DNA of 64,000 bases from Emticicia oligotrophica DSM 17448 (GCF_000263195.1 NC_018748.1:2356001-2420000); one strand, 5' to 3'; shown: positions 1 through 9,571, numbered from the stretch's first letter. A program made the numbers and translations. The notes: generated by a model from the letters alone, not told the origin.

Positions 1-1127
1 ATGATTATATTCAGAAAGAGCGTCTTGCAGGTGCTATCGCATTAGTCATGCGTGATGGCAAGTTGGTATATCATGAATCATTTGGCTATGATGATATAAA
101 TACCAAAACAAAACTTTCGAAAGACGCCATCGTGCGAATTGCCTCACAAACCAAGGCCATTACCAGCACAGCCGTAATGATTCTTTATGAAGAAGGGAAA
201 ATTTTGCTAGATGAGCCCATTTCAAAATACATTCCTGCCTTTAAATCGCCAGTTGTATTAGATAAATTCAATGAGGCCGATAGTTCTTTTACTTCTATTC
301 CTGCTAAAAGAGAAATTACAATTCGAGATTTATTGACTCATACCTCAGGCATTAGTTATTTAGGAATTGGCACAAAAGAAGCCAATGCTATTTATGCCAA
401 AAATAAGATTTCAAATGGTTTAGGAGACCCTAATCTCAAATTGGCAGATTTTGCCAATAACTTAGCCAAAATGCCATTGATGCACCAACCCGGCGAACGT
501 TTTACCTATGGTTTGAATACTGATATTTTAGGTTATTTAGTAGAAATTGTTTCTGGAAAGCCACTTGATGTATTCTTCCAAGAACGAATCTTTGCCCCAT
601 TGAACATGACCGATACTTTCTTTTATCTGCCAGAATCAAAACATAATAAATTAGCTACACTTTACGCCGAAGACCAAAACCGTAAATTGATAAAAGCTCC
701 TGAAAGTTCACAAAATTACCCAAGACAAAAAACTGGCTTTATGTCTGGTGGAGGTGGTTTATCTTCATCGGCAACAGATTATGCCAAATTTTTACAATGT
801 CTTTTAAATGGTGGAAGCCTTAACGGAAAAGATATTTTATCGCCCGCTATTATTCGTCAAATGACTACTAACCAAATTGGTGAGGTAAATGTAGGTATTA
901 GAAAATTTGGTTTAGGATTTGCCCTCGCTACTTCAAAAGAAGCAGCTCGTTTGCCAGTTTCAGAAGGAAATTATGAGTGGGGTGGAATTTTCGGAACAAG
1001 TTATTGGGTTGACCCCAAACAAAATATTGTGGGTATATTTCTCACACAAAAATATCCTAATAGTTATGCCGATTTGGGCGAAAAATTTAAAGTTTTGGTT
1101 TATCAATCCTTAACAAAATTGAAGTAA
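1..1127 (+). CDS. Serine hydrolase, beta-lactamase-like family (5' truncated by window edge)
   Basis: Penicillin-binding-protein/class C beta-lactamase fold hydrolase, probably an esterase or peptidase. The frame is already open at base 3 and reads DYIQKERLAGAIALV straight into the Met at 48, matching the conserved N-terminal strand of the family, so Met48 is not the start. Counting from that Met, the nucleophile motif is S33-Q-T-K36, the second motif is Y154-G-L (as in EstB-type family VIII esterases, rather than Y-S-N), and the third motif is W311-G-G followed by a G-T-x-Y-W-V-D-P strand. The natural substrate cannot be told. It is convergent with accC and ends just before a hairpin terminator. 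Confidence 0.85.
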   Translation, partial: DYIQKERLAGAIALVMRDGKLVYHESFGYDDINTKTKLSKDAIVRIASQTKAITSTAVMILYEEGKILLDEPISKYIPAFKSPVVLDKFNEADSSFTSIPAKREITIRDLLTHTSGISYLGIGTKEANAIYAKNKISNGLGDPNLKLADFANNLAKMPLMHQPGERFTYGLNTDILGYLVEIVSGKPLDVFFQERIFAPLNMTDTFFYLPESKHNKLATLYAEDQNRKLIKAPESSQNYPRQKTGFMSGGGGLSSSATDYAKFLQCLLNGGSLNGKDILSPAIIRQMTTNQIGEVNVGIRKFGLGFALATSKEAARLPVSEGNYEWGGIFGTSYWVDPKQNIVGIFLTQKYPNSYADLGEKFKVLVYQSLTKLK

Positions 1128-1210
1128 TTTAAACATGAATCATTCCGAAATTCTTAGTAAGTTTTTATTCATTCAACGAATAGCATGTTGAAATTTATTA
1201 ATAGAAAATT

Positions 1211-1248
1211 TAAATAAAAAAACCTCGAAAGTGACTACTTTCGAGGTT
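1211..1248 (-). terminator. Intrinsic terminator of the accBC operon
   Basis: A perfect 12-bp stem (1221-1232 with 1237-1248, arm AACCTCGAAAGT) with a 4-nt loop. On the minus strand it is followed by a T-rich run (complement of 1211-1222), which fits termination of transcription coming from accC. It lies between two convergent genes and may slow the plus-strand transcript as well. Confidence 0.85.
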
Positions 1249-1302
1249 CATATAATATGATTTTAATTTAATCCGAGATAAATTTTTTAGGACTAAATAT
1301 TC

Positions 1303-2646
1303 TTATAGTTGACTAAAATCGAAGGTTTCTAAGAATTTAGTAGTAAACTTACCCGATTTGAAAGTCTCATCATCCATCAACTTGATGTGGAATGGAATGG
1401 TAGTTTTGATACCTTCAATCACAAACTCTTGCAAGGCACGTTTCATACGCGTGATGACTTCTTCTCTCGATTGACCAGTAACAATAAGTTTGGCAATCAT
1501 TGAGTCGTAATTCGCAGGAATGGTGTAACCTGCATAAACGTGGCTATCAATTCTCACACCATGCCCACCTGGGAAGTGTAAGTTAGTGATTTTACCTGGC
1601 GATGGACGGAAACCATTGATAGGGTCTTCGGCATTAATACGGCATTCCATCGAATATAATTTCGGGAAGTAGTTTTTACCCGAAATTGGTACACCTGCTG
1701 CTACTTTGATTTGTTCCTTAATTAAGTCGAAATCTGTTACTTCTTCCGTAATTGGGTGTTCTACCTGAATACGAGTATTCATTTCCATGAAATAGAACTT
1801 TCCGTATTTATCAACCAAAAATTCTATTGTACCCGCACCTTCATAGCCAATAGCCGCTGCACCTTTGATAGCTGCCGCACCCATTTGCTCACGTAGTTCT
1901 TGTGAAACAATCGGAGAAGGAGTTTCTTCAACTAATTTTTGGTGACGACGTTGAATCGAGCAATCACGCTCTGAAAGGTGACAAACTACACCATTTTGGT
2001 CGCCTACTACTTGAATCTCAATGTGGCGAGGTTCTTCGATGAACTTCTCTAAATATAAGCCATCATTTCCAAATGCTGCACCCGACTCCATTTTGGCGTC
2101 GTCCCATGCTTTTTGGAATTCAGATGAATTATTGATAATTCTCATACCACGGCCACCACCTCCAGCAGTTGCTTTGATGATTACTGGGTAGCCCATTTCC
2201 TCTGATAAACGAATACCTTCTTCAACCGACTCAAGTAAGCCTTCTGAACCTGGGATAACTGGTACACCAGAATTTTTCATGGTAGCTTTAGCAGTTGCTT
2301 TATCTCCCATTGAGTTGATTTGGTCGGCTGTTGCACCAATAAACTTAATGCCGTATTCAGCACAAATTCTTGAAAACTCAGCGTTTTCTGATAAAAATCC
2401 GTAGCCAGGGTGAATGGCGTCAGCGTTTGTAATTTCGGCAGCCGAGATAATATTTGGAATATTCAAATATGACTGGCGGCTTGGAGCTGGGCCTATACAA
2501 ACAGCTTCATCAGCAAATCTTACGTGCAGACTATCACGGTCGGCAGTAGAATAAACTGCTACTGTTTTAATGCCCATCTCACGGCAAGTTCTAATGATTC
2601 GAAGGGCGATTTCGCCACGATTGGCTATTAATATTTTTTTGAACAT
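1303..2646 (-). CDS. accC: Acetyl-CoA carboxylase, biotin carboxylase subunit
   Basis: Catalyses ATP- and bicarbonate-dependent carboxylation of biotin on the AccB carrier, the first half-reaction of malonyl-CoA synthesis in the cytosol. Its 447 residues are the usual length. It begins with the biotin-carboxylase N-domain ([12 protein letters not shown]), then has the ATP-grasp glycine loop GGGGRGM near residue 165 and the catalytic segment [10 protein letters not shown] near residue 290. It lies 90 bp downstream of accB on the same strand and is probably co-transcribed with it. An 8-bp inverted repeat (2655-2662 with 2731-2738) spans the spacer. The identification is secure. Confidence 0.97.
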   Translation of the reverse strand: MFKKILIANRGEIALRIIRTCREMGIKTVAVYSTADRDSLHVRFADEAVCIGPAPSRQSYLNIPNIISAAEITNADAIHPGYGFLSENAEFSRICAEYGIKFIGATADQINSMGDKATAKATMKNSGVPVIPGSEGLLESVEEGIRLSEEMGYPVIIKATAGGGGRGMRIINNSSEFQKAWDDAKMESGAAFGNDGLYLEKFIEEPRHIEIQVVGDQNGVVCHLSERDCSIQRRHQKLVEETPSPIVSQELREQMGAAAIKGAAAIGYEGAGTIEFLVDKYGKFYFMEMNTRIQVEHPITEEVTDFDLIKEQIKVAAGVPISGKNYFPKLYSMECRINAEDPINGFRPSPGKITNLHFPGGHGVRIDSHVYAGYTIPANYDSMIAKLIVTGQSREEVITRMKRALQEFVIEGIKTTIPFHIKLMDDETFKSGKFTTKFLETFDFSQL

Positions 2647-2736
2647 AGGTTTCTGATTTGAAATTTATGGATTTGAGTTGTCAAAGTAGTACACAAAGCC
2701 AATAAGCTTTTCAACTACCTGCTACAAGCCTTCAAA

Positions 2737-3222
2737 TCAATTAGGCTCAACCAAGAACAAAGGTTGGTCAAACTCCACTGGAGTTGCATTTTCAACCAAT
2801 ACTTTAACGATTTTACCCGAAACTTCTGATTCTATTTCGTTGAAGAGTTTCATTGCTTCAATGATACAAACAACTTTTCCTGCCGATACCTCATCACCTA
2901 CGTTCACGAAGTTTTCTTTATCTGGGCCAGGAGAGCGGTAGAATGTACCAATCATTGGTGATTTAATCGTAATTAAATTGCTTGCCTCGGCTGCAGGAGC
3001 AGGTGCTGCTAGTGGAGTAGCAACTGGAGCGGCGGCTGGGGCTGAAACAGGTGCTGCGGCTACTGGAGCTGGAGCTACGTAAGCTGGTTGAGCTACGGCC
3101 ACAGGGGTAGTATTTGAATAGCGTTTGATAGCTAACTTTAGCTCAGAAGTTTCGATATTAACTTCGTCTAAGCCAGATTGAGATATAAAATCTATTAGTT
3201 TTTGGATATCTTTTGTTTCCAT
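2737..3222 (-). CDS. accB: Biotin carboxyl carrier protein of acetyl-CoA carboxylase
   Basis: Carries the biotin that shuttles CO2 from AccC to the carboxyltransferase. The protein has 161 residues: an N-terminal helical segment, an Ala/Pro-rich flexible linker (about residues 40-80), and a C-terminal biotinyl/lipoyl domain with the biotin attachment motif E-A-M-K (Lys125). It is the first gene of the accBC pair. A -7-like element (TACATTTG on the minus strand, 3265-3272) lies about 45 bp upstream of its ATG, after the hairpin region that follows efp, so accBC probably has its own promoter. Confidence 0.97.
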   Translation of the reverse strand: METKDIQKLIDFISQSGLDEVNIETSELKLAIKRYSNTTPVAVAQPAYVAPAPVAAAPVSAPAAAPVATPLAAPAPAAEASNLITIKSPMIGTFYRSPGPDKENFVNVGDEVSAGKVVCIIEAMKLFNEIESEVSGKIVKVLVENATPVEFDQPLFLVEPN

Positions 3223-3264
3223 GAAAGGTAGATATTATTCGTGGTTATAGAGTAATTTTTCGTA

Positions 3265-3272
3265 CAAATGTA
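3265..3272 (-). promoter_or_regulatory. Candidate -7 promoter element for accBC
   Basis: The minus strand reads TACATTTG, matching the Bacteroidota -7 consensus TAnnTTTG. The accB ATG is at 3222. No clear -33 TTG is visible. It lies just downstream of the efp-accB hairpin region, which suits a fresh start after a terminator. Confidence 0.5.
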
Positions 3273-3366
3273 AAAAGAAAGACGATACCTACAAAGAATA
3301 TTAGAAAGCGGCCCTACAGTTTTAATCTAAGCAGCTTTCGGCGATTCGGTAGAGGAGGTATCGTCT
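3271..3366 (-). ncRNA. Structured RNA / long-stem terminator between efp and accB
   Basis: A perfect 11-bp stem (AGACGATACCT, 3280-3290, with 3356-3366) encloses 65 nt. Inside is a second 6-bp stem GAAAGC/GCTTTC (3304-3309 with 3334-3339). On the minus strand the outer stem is followed at once by TTTCTTTTT, so it can end the upstream efp transcript. The nested fold is larger than a simple terminator and might be an attenuator, a 3'-end-derived small RNA or a leader. It does not match any riboswitch I recognise. Function is not known. Confidence 0.5.
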
Positions 3367-3430
3367 GTGATATGTTTAAAAACTTGACTCAAGCGATTCT
3401 TGTTGTTTCTTACATGTAAATAATTAGCAA

Positions 3431-4003
3431 TTATTTGCCTTCTTTCACACGTGAATCGTATTCGTAAGTTGTTGTATTTACACGAATCAATTCATCATTT
3501 TCGATGAAAAGTGGAACTCTGATTGATGCACCTGTTTCTACAGTTGCAGGTTTACTTGGGCTGGTAGTTGTATCGCCTTTTAAGCCTGGTTCTGTATAAG
3601 TAACACGAAGTTCAACATATTGTGGTAATTCGATGCTTAAGATAGTTTCAGTTTCAGCGTGCACTAAAGCAGAAACAGCTTGGCCTTCTTTCATCAAATC
3701 GGCTTGTGGAACCATCTTCTCGTCAAGATTAAATTGCTCGAAAGTATCGGTTTCCATAAAGTTATAGCCATCTTCATCTTTATAAAGAAATTGAAATTCT
3801 CTCTTTTCGATGCGGGCAGTTATTACGTTTACACCAGCGGTGAAAGTATTATCAATCACTCTACCAGTTTTGATGTTTCTCAGCTTAGTTCGAACAAAAG
3901 CTGGGCCTTTTCCTGGCTTTACGTGTTGAAATTCTACGATTGAATAAAGGTCATTATTCCATTCTAAACAAAGACCATTTCTAAAATCTGCGGTTGTTGC
4001 CAT
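3431..4003 (-). CDS. efp: Translation elongation factor P
   Basis: Binds ribosomes stalled on polyproline stretches and promotes peptide-bond formation. It is full length at 190 residues, with a KOW-like domain I followed by two OB domains. The tip of domain I reads K-P-G-K32-G-P-A-F, so the residue that is modified in many bacteria is a lysine here. No modification enzyme is encoded in this window. It lies 51 bp downstream of fabH in the minus-strand lipid/translation cluster, and its 3' end is followed by the hairpin region before accB. Confidence 0.97.
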   Translation of the reverse strand: MATTADFRNGLCLEWNNDLYSIVEFQHVKPGKGPAFVRTKLRNIKTGRVIDNTFTAGVNVITARIEKREFQFLYKDEDGYNFMETDTFEQFNLDEKMVPQADLMKEGQAVSALVHAETETILSIELPQYVELRVTYTEPGLKGDTTTSPSKPATVETGASIRVPLFIENDELIRVNTTTYEYDSRVKEGK

Positions 4004-4054
4004 TACTAAATATGTCTTATTTATTTATTCCTTAGATATAATTTGTGGGGTTAA

Positions 4055-5041
4055 TTAAAGAGCCCATTTAATGTAACATGCTCCCCAAGTGAATCCACCA
4101 CCAAAAGCAGCTAAAACAAGATTATCTCCTTTTTTGAGTTGTTTTTCGTAATCGTATAAACAAAGCGGAATTGTAGCAGCAGTAGTATTGCCATATTTAT
4201 GAATATTCAGCATTACTTTTTCATCACCAATACCCATTCGGCGAGCGGTAGCATCAATGATACGCTTATTTGCTTGATGTGGTACTAACCACGAAATATC
4301 ATCACCAGTTAAGTTATTACGTTCCATGATTTCTGCTGAAACGTCTGCCATGTTTGTTACAGCAAACTTAAATACCGAAGGTCCTTCTTGGTGAATATTG
4401 TGCCAGCGATTATCTACTGTTTCGTGGCTTGCTGGATAACGGCTACCGCCACCTTTCATAATGAGGTGGTCGCCACCTGTTCCATCAGAACGAAGCAAGA
4501 AATCAATGATGCCATTTTCATCAGTTGAAGGTTCTAGTAATACAGCACCAGCACCATCGCCAAATAATACACAAGTGGTACGGTCAGTATAATCAACAAT
4601 GGCCGACATTTTATCTGCTCCAATAACAATTACTTTCTTATAACGGCCAGACTCAATAAATTGAGTACCAACTGAAAGTGCATATAAAAAACCTGAGCAA
4701 GCGGCCAAAATATCAAAACTTCCGATTGAAGGAATCCCACATTGTGTACATACCAAATTGGCAGTTGAAGGAAACATAAAGTCGGGAGTTACCGTCGCAC
4801 AAATAACTAAATCAATGTCTTTTGGGTTAGTTCCAGTTTTCGCAAGTAAGCCTTTCACTGCTTCTGAAGCCATGTATGAAGTGGCCAAGCCTTCTCCTCG
4901 TAAAATATGGCGTTCTTTAATACCCGTTCGAGTAGTAATCCACTCATCGTTAGTATCAACCAATTTTTCTAAATCTGCGTTGGTCAAAATATCTTCTGGC
5001 ACATAGCCATGAATACCAGTGATAGCTGCTTTTAAGTTCAT
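4055..5041 (-). CDS. fabH: Beta-ketoacyl-ACP synthase III
   Basis: Condenses acetyl-CoA (or a branched acyl-CoA) with malonyl-ACP to start type II fatty-acid synthesis. It has 328 residues with the thiolase-fold Cys-His-Asn triad: Cys115 in A-A-C-S-G, His255 in V-P-H-Q-A-N and Asn285 in K-Y-G-N-T. The C-terminal GGGFTWGA signature is present. It follows plsX in the conserved rpmF-plsX-fabH order, tying acyl-chain initiation to phospholipid synthesis. The starter-unit preference cannot be read from the sequence. Confidence 0.97.
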   Translation of the reverse strand: MNLKAAITGIHGYVPEDILTNADLEKLVDTNDEWITTRTGIKERHILRGEGLATSYMASEAVKGLLAKTGTNPKDIDLVICATVTPDFMFPSTANLVCTQCGIPSIGSFDILAACSGFLYALSVGTQFIESGRYKKVIVIGADKMSAIVDYTDRTTCVLFGDGAGAVLLEPSTDENGIIDFLLRSDGTGGDHLIMKGGGSRYPASHETVDNRWHNIHQEGPSVFKFAVTNMADVSAEIMERNNLTGDDISWLVPHQANKRIIDATARRMGIGDEKVMLNIHKYGNTTAATIPLCLYDYEKQLKKGDNLVLAAFGGGFTWGACYIKWAL

Positions 5042-5125
5042 TTATGTATTAAAGGTCGGTTTAGAAAACAGACCATCATTAGTGAAAAGATGAAATTTAA
5101 AACTTACAATTACGTATAAAATTAA

Positions 5126-5150
5126 GAAGGTCAGACCTTCCGGTAAGACC
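5126..5150 (-). repeat. Short direct and inverted repeat behind plsX
   Basis: The spacer between plsX and fabH holds GAAGGTC followed one base later by its complement GACCTTC (5126-5140), and the unit AGACCTTCC occurs twice 4 bp apart, running into the 3' end of plsX. On the minus strand the hairpin is followed by TTAATTTTATA, so it could be a weak terminator or processing hairpin. The loop would be very tight, hence low confidence. Confidence 0.35.
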
Positions 5151-5153
5151 TTC

Positions 5154-6095
5154 CTAATCTTCGTATGAAGCAATAATATGTTCAGTAACTTTTGATTCTA
5201 CCTGACGAACAGCCAAGAAAATCATATTTTGGATAGCTTCTGGTGAAGAAATGCCATGTGCCACAATTACATTACCTTTCACGCCAATAATCGGACTTCC
5301 ACCAATCACTTCGTAGTTCATACGGTCGATGAGTGAGTCTTTGATTCCTTGTGATGCGGCGTAATCGTAGAACGATTCTCCCATTTTGAAAATCACATTT
5401 CCAGTAAAACCTTCAGTTACAATCACATCCGCTTTTCCATCAAATAAGTCACGACCTTCAATATTACCTATGAAATTGACTTTCTTATTGATTTTCAATA
5501 GCTGATGAGCTGCTTGTACAACGGTTGAACCTTTTTGTTCTTCTTCTCCGATATTGAGAAGAGCAACTTTAGGGCTTTCAATTCCAAATGAGAATTTGGC
5601 ATAAAGTGAACCAAGTTCGGCAAATTCTGCCAAAACTTCTGGTTTGCAGTCGGCGTTAGCACCAATGTCAAGCATTAGGCTATAACCACCGCTTTTGAGA
5701 GGAAGAAACCCTGCTATAGGTGGGCGTTGGATATTTCCAACAGTTTTTACTGTAAAGAGTGACCCTACCATCATAGCACCCGTATTTCCGGCACTACAAA
5801 AGGCGTCGACTTGTTTCTCTTTTAAAAGTTTAAACCCAACTCCAATGCTGGAATTGGGTTTTTGAGAAAAAGCTCTTGTTGGATGTTCTCCCATCTCGAT
5901 AACATCGTCAGCATTGACCATTTCAATAGCATGAGCAGGATATTTCATTGTTCGTAAAATATCAAGCATTATGCTTTGTTTGCCAATCAATACCAATTTT
6001 ATACCTTCGGATAATTGGTTGGCGGCCATGACAGCACCTTCGACGATGGCTTTGGGAGCAAAATCACCCCCCATAACATCTACGGCAATTTTCAT
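5154..6095 (-). CDS. plsX: Phosphate acyltransferase PlsX
   Basis: Converts acyl-ACP and phosphate to acyl-phosphate, the acyl donor for PlsY in phosphatidic acid synthesis; a peripheral membrane enzyme. It has 313 residues and starts with the typical KIAVDVMGGDFAP. Other family blocks are GAxMVGS near residue 107 and a Gly-rich C-terminal region (IGGSPIIGVKGNVIVAHG). It sits between rpmF and fabH as in most Bacteroidota. The rpmF-plsX spacer contains a 7-bp inverted repeat (TACTGGT at 6142-6148 with ACCAGTA at 6190-6196) of unknown role. Confidence 0.97.
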   Translation of the reverse strand: MKIAVDVMGGDFAPKAIVEGAVMAANQLSEGIKLVLIGKQSIMLDILRTMKYPAHAIEMVNADDVIEMGEHPTRAFSQKPNSSIGVGFKLLKEKQVDAFCSAGNTGAMMVGSLFTVKTVGNIQRPPIAGFLPLKSGGYSLMLDIGANADCKPEVLAEFAELGSLYAKFSFGIESPKVALLNIGEEEQKGSTVVQAAHQLLKINKKVNFIGNIEGRDLFDGKADVIVTEGFTGNVIFKMGESFYDYAASQGIKDSLIDRMNYEVIGGSPIIGVKGNVIVAHGISSPEAIQNMIFLAVRQVESKVTEHIIASYED

Positions 6096-6214
6096 AAAAG
6101 CAATCTCTTGGTTGAGTAAATATTTGTTTTTGGGTAACGGCTACTGGTATATTCTATAAGGAAAACTTATAAATTGTTTTTGGTAAGTAACCAGTATCCA
6201 GCCACAAGATATTA

Positions 6215-6406
6215 TTAAGCTTTTTGGTAGCCTTCAGCAACTAATTTGCCTTTATAATATAAGTTACCTTCGAATACGTGTGCACGGTGACGAACGTGAA
6301 TCTCGCCAGTAGTTGCATCTACTGATAATGATTTAGTTGTCAAAGAATCATGCGTTCTACGCTTATCTCTTCTGGTTGTCGAATGTCTTCGCTTAGGATG
6401 TGCCAT
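6215..6406 (-). CDS. rpmF: Ribosomal protein L32
   Basis: A small basic protein of the large ribosomal subunit, 63 residues, starting with the family signature AHPKRRHSTTRRDKRR. The zinc-binding cysteines of some L32 forms are absent, so it is the Cys-free type. It lies 99 bp behind the DUF177 gene, a neighbour pair conserved across bacteria. A -7-like TAAATTTG element on the minus strand (6433-6440) sits about 27 bp before the ATG, suggesting an internal promoter. Confidence 0.97.
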   Translation of the reverse strand: MAHPKRRHSTTRRDKRRTHDSLTTKSLSVDATTGEIHVRHRAHVFEGNLYYKGKLVAEGYQKA

Positions 6407-6432
6407 TTTACTATTAACAATTAACTATGTAA

Positions 6433-6440
6433 CAAATTTA
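6433..6440 (-). promoter_or_regulatory. Candidate -7 promoter element for rpmF
   Basis: The minus strand reads TAAATTTG, an exact TAnnTTTG match, about 27 bp before the rpmF ATG at 6406. No -33 element is clear. Confidence 0.5.
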
Positions 6441-6505
6441 TTTTTATAAGATAGAGGCGAAATTGGTAATTTACAGCTTTTTGTGGCTGTGGTCAAAATC
6501 GTACC

Positions 6506-7048
6506 TCAATTATCATTCATTTTGAGTTTCGCAAGAGCTGCCCAACGTGGGTCAATTTCTTGCTCTTTTTCCTCTGGTTTCTCTTCTTCTGGGTCAGATG
6601 AGTAAACCAAGAGCCCATCTTCATCAAAATCATCATCTCTGAACCTTGGGTGAAGCTTCTTCATCGGGAGCGACACACAAATAAAATCATAGATGTGTTG
6701 GGCAATGTTGATGGTGGCTTGCCCGAAAGGAATCATTTCAATTTCATCGGTGATTTCCTCGTGGTGGTCGCCATATTTAAAAATATATCTTTCCTTCAAC
6801 TCAATAGGCTCTTCGAAAGGCTCAAGGCTGCGGTCGCAGATGAGTTCGATGTTCGCCTTTATATCAAAATCAAGCTGAAGCAATGTAGCATTCTTGGTAA
6901 GTTTCACGATGGCCTTAAAATTGCCCTTCGAAATAAATACTTGTCCGAATGCTTCAAAAAACTTATCATCACCCTCGAATTCAAACGAATGAACCTTTTC
7001 TTCGAGTCCTTGAATGTTAATATCGTATTTTGATAGTATCTTGCTCAC
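6506..7048 (-). CDS. DUF177 (YceD-like) protein upstream of rpmF
   Basis: Member of the DUF177/YceD family, linked to 23S rRNA or large-subunit maturation in other bacteria and almost always next to rpmF. The protein has about 180 residues and a strongly acidic C-terminal tail (near residues 145-170). The frame is open up to a TTG at 7069, but a -7 promoter element (7066-7074) overlaps that TTG. The GTG at 7048, giving V-S-K-I-L-S-K-Y-D, is therefore the better start and agrees with the family N-terminus. The four Cys of zinc-binding family members are not evident. It is the first gene of the minus-strand cluster. Confidence 0.85.
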   Translation of the reverse strand: MSKILSKYDINIQGLEEKVHSFEFEGDDKFFEAFGQVFISKGNFKAIVKLTKNATLLQLDFDIKANIELICDRSLEPFEEPIELKERYIFKYGDHHEEITDEIEMIPFGQATINIAQHIYDFICVSLPMKKLHPRFRDDDFDEDGLLVYSSDPEEEKPEEKEQEIDPRWAALAKLKMNDN

Positions 7049-7065
7049 GTTTTCACAGAAAGGTT

Positions 7066-7074
7066 GCAAATTTA
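7066..7074 (-). promoter_or_regulatory. -7 promoter element for the DUF177-rpmF-plsX-fabH cluster
   Basis: The minus strand reads TAAATTTGC, a full match to TAnnTTTGC. A start about 7 bp downstream would leave a very short leader before the GTG at 7048, which is why the upstream TTG at 7069 was rejected as translation start. Confidence 0.6.
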
Positions 7075-7111
7075 CGGCTAATTTTGGAATTACGAAAGTT
7101 TCTTAGAGAAA

Positions 7112-7747
7112 ATGCTTAAAATACTTACTAATAATCGTTTATTTTTTATTTTTTTCCTTGTTTGGGTGCTTTTTGGTGCGATTTTGCAACTAATTTCCAG
7201 CCCAACAGACCTGATGTTTCTTATAAATCAGCACCATAGCTTGGAGCTTGATGCTTTTTTTAGGTTTGTCACAACCCTCGGTGAAGACACAATTTGGTTG
7301 ATTTTGTTGTTGGCGTTACTTTACCGACATTTCGTAAAAAAAGTCAAGCAAACAGCTATTGTAAAGTTTTTACTAATCTCTTGGATATTAAAGGTTTTGG
7401 TATCCTTGTTTCTCAAAAACATATTTAATCATCCACGCCCAATAGAGGTTTATCAAAATAGTGGTCGAGCCATTAATTTGGTAGAAGGCGTCACGCTGCA
7501 CCATTGGCAAAGTTTTCCTTCTGGGCATACAACTACCGCTTTTGCTTTCGCTTGTTTTTGTGCAATAGTATTTCGAAAAACATCATTGTCAATCATCTTG
7601 TTAGTGATGGCAATGTTGGTGGGATTTTCTCGGATGTATCTTTTCCAGCATTTTCCTAGAGATGTTTTTGCCGGAAGTATTTTGGGGGTAGCTGTAGTGG
7701 TTGTGATGGCAAAATTCTTTTATAAAAAAGAAGAAATTTCAGCCTAA
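7112..7747 (+). CDS. PAP2-family membrane phosphatase
   Basis: Integral membrane acid phosphatase of the PAP2/PgpB superfamily, 211 residues with about six membrane segments. The three phosphatase motifs are visible in order: K-N-I-F-N-H-P-R-P, P-S-G-H-T-T, and S-R-M-Y-L-F-Q-H-F-P-R-D (catalytic His and Asp). Likely substrates are undecaprenyl pyrophosphate or phosphatidate/PGP at the outer face of the inner membrane; the sequence does not decide. It is divergent from DUF177 and 36 bp ahead of the acyl-CoA dehydrogenase gene, so the two may be co-transcribed. Confidence 0.9.
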   Translation: MLKILTNNRLFFIFFLVWVLFGAILQLISSPTDLMFLINQHHSLELDAFFRFVTTLGEDTIWLILLLALLYRHFVKKVKQTAIVKFLLISWILKVLVSLFLKNIFNHPRPIEVYQNSGRAINLVEGVTLHHWQSFPSGHTTTAFAFACFCAIVFRKTSLSIILLVMAMLVGFSRMYLFQHFPRDVFAGSILGVAVVVVMAKFFYKKEEISA

Positions 7748-7783
7748 AATATATTTTATTTACACGTATCAACCTATAAACCT

Positions 7784-9571
7784 ATGTTTTTTTCAAAAAG
7801 AGATTTACAGTTTCATCTTTACGAAGTTCTTGATAGCGAGTCACTTAGCCAATATGAATACTTTCAAGACCATAACCGAGAATCGTTTGATATGGTGCTC
7901 GATGCGGCGGAAAGTATTGCCGTAAAAATGCTTCATCCTTTACTAACTGAAATGGATAGAAAAGAACCTCAGTTGGTTGATGGAAAAATCAGGATTCATG
8001 AAGGAATGAAAGCCATCATTAAGAAAATGGGCGATGATGGTTGGGTAAACGCTGCTTTTCGCTATGATGAAGGCGGGCAGCAATTACCAATTACGGTGTT
8101 AAACGCCGCAGGGTTTATTTTCCAAGCAGCCAACTATTCTTCGAGTATTTTTTCGTTCATGAGTGGTGGCTCTGCAAATCTTATTCGTACGTTTGGTTCG
8201 CAAGAATTGATAGATAGATTTACACCTAATATGTATTCGGGTAAATGGCAAGGTACAATGGCCTTGACAGAGCCTAATGCGGGTAGTTCGCTTTCGGATA
8301 TTTCAACGATAGCTGAGCCAACCGACGAGGCAGGTGTTTATAAAATCAAAGGACAAAAAATATTTATTTCGGCAGGCGACCACGATGCTTGTGAAAATGT
8401 GGTGCATTTGATGCTTGCAAAAATAAAAGGTGGGCCGATAGGAGCGAAGGGGATTTCACTTTTTGTGGTTCCTCAAAAAAGACCAGAAAATGGAGAACTA
8501 ATTGATAATGATGTAATTACGGCTGGAATTTTCCATAAAATGGGCTATAAAGGAGCTCCGATAGCTCATTTAAGTATTGGCTCCAATGATGGTACTTTGG
8601 GTTATTTAGTTGGCGAACCACACAAGGGTCTCAACTATATGTTTCAACTAATGAATGAAGCTCGTATCGGTGTTGGCCTCAATGCTACTGCCATCGGTAC
8701 AGCCGCCTATCATTCGTCGTTGGCGTACGCAAAGGAGCGTCCACAAGGAAGAAAAATTTCAGAAAAAGACCCAACAAAACCTCAAATAACCATCATCAAT
8801 CATGCCGATGTGAAGCGAATGTTGTTGTTTCAGAAGGCAGTGGTAGAGGGTTCTTTAGGTTTGTTATTATTCTGTAGTAAATTATCAGATTTGATTTTGG
8901 TAGAAACTGGCGAAGCAAAAGAACGTGCCGAATTATTACTAGATTTACTTACACCCGTAGGAAAATCATATCCTTCTGAAATGTGCTGTTTATCAACCAG
9001 TGCGGCGGTGCAGGTTTTGGGTGGTTCGGGTTATACAACCGATTTTCCAGTTGAACAATATTATCGTGAAGCACGTATTCATCCAATTCATGAAGGTACA
9101 ACGGCCATTCATGGGCTTGACCTTTTGGGTAGAAAGCTGACAATTCATAATGGTAAAGCTGCACAGATTTTCTTTGAAGAGGTGTCCAAAACAATGAATG
9201 AAGCTGCCCAAATTCCTGCCTTACAGCCATTCGTTGAAAAACTTCAAAAATATTTAGCAAAAGCACAACAAGCAACGGGTTATTTATTGGGCTTGGCTGG
9301 AAAAGGTGAAATAGAGAAATATTTGGCTGATGCTACCCTGTATTTAGAGATGTTTGGTATCATCACGATTGCATGGCAATGGCTGGGCCAAGCGATTGTT
9401 GCAGAAAGAAAATTGGCCGAAGCACACGATACTGACCAAAACTTTTATCAAGGCAAATTGGCCACTTTAAGGTATTTCTACGAATATGAATTAGTAAAAG
9501 TAGATTCGCTCGTAAAACGCCTACAAAGCACTGATTCTGTAACCATAGAAATGCAAGCTGATTGGTTTTGA
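7784..9571 (+). CDS. Large acyl-CoA dehydrogenase (about 595 aa type)
   Basis: FAD-dependent acyl-CoA dehydrogenase of the long subfamily that includes DmdC and mycobacterial FadE5, with an extra N-terminal helix bundle and a C-terminal extension. Visible blocks are the flavin/substrate loop ALTEPNAGSSLSDI, the segment RIGVGLNATAIGTAAYHSSL, and the catalytic-base segment H-E437-G-T-T-A-I-H-G. The acyl chain used is unknown; fatty-acid or branched acyl oxidation is the default guess. No other beta-oxidation genes lie nearby. It is followed by an inverted repeat that may end transcription. Confidence 0.92.
   Translation: MFFSKRDLQFHLYEVLDSESLSQYEYFQDHNRESFDMVLDAAESIAVKMLHPLLTEMDRKEPQLVDGKIRIHEGMKAIIKKMGDDGWVNAAFRYDEGGQQLPITVLNAAGFIFQAANYSSSIFSFMSGGSANLIRTFGSQELIDRFTPNMYSGKWQGTMALTEPNAGSSLSDISTIAEPTDEAGVYKIKGQKIFISAGDHDACENVVHLMLAKIKGGPIGAKGISLFVVPQKRPENGELIDNDVITAGIFHKMGYKGAPIAHLSIGSNDGTLGYLVGEPHKGLNYMFQLMNEARIGVGLNATAIGTAAYHSSLAYAKERPQGRKISEKDPTKPQITIINHADVKRMLLFQKAVVEGSLGLLLFCSKLSDLILVETGEAKERAELLLDLLTPVGKSYPSEMCCLSTSAAVQVLGGSGYTTDFPVEQYYREARIHPIHEGTTAIHGLDLLGRKLTIHNGKAAQIFFEEVSKTMNEAAQIPALQPFVEKLQKYLAKAQQATGYLLGLAGKGEIEKYLADATLYLEMFGIITIAWQWLGQAIVAERKLAEAHDTDQNFYQGKLATLRYFYEYELVKVDSLVKRLQSTDSVTIEMQADWF

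Noticed and set aside
7049-7069. TTG at 7069 as start of DUF177
   Set aside because: A consensus -7 promoter element overlaps it and the GTG at 7048 fits the family start.
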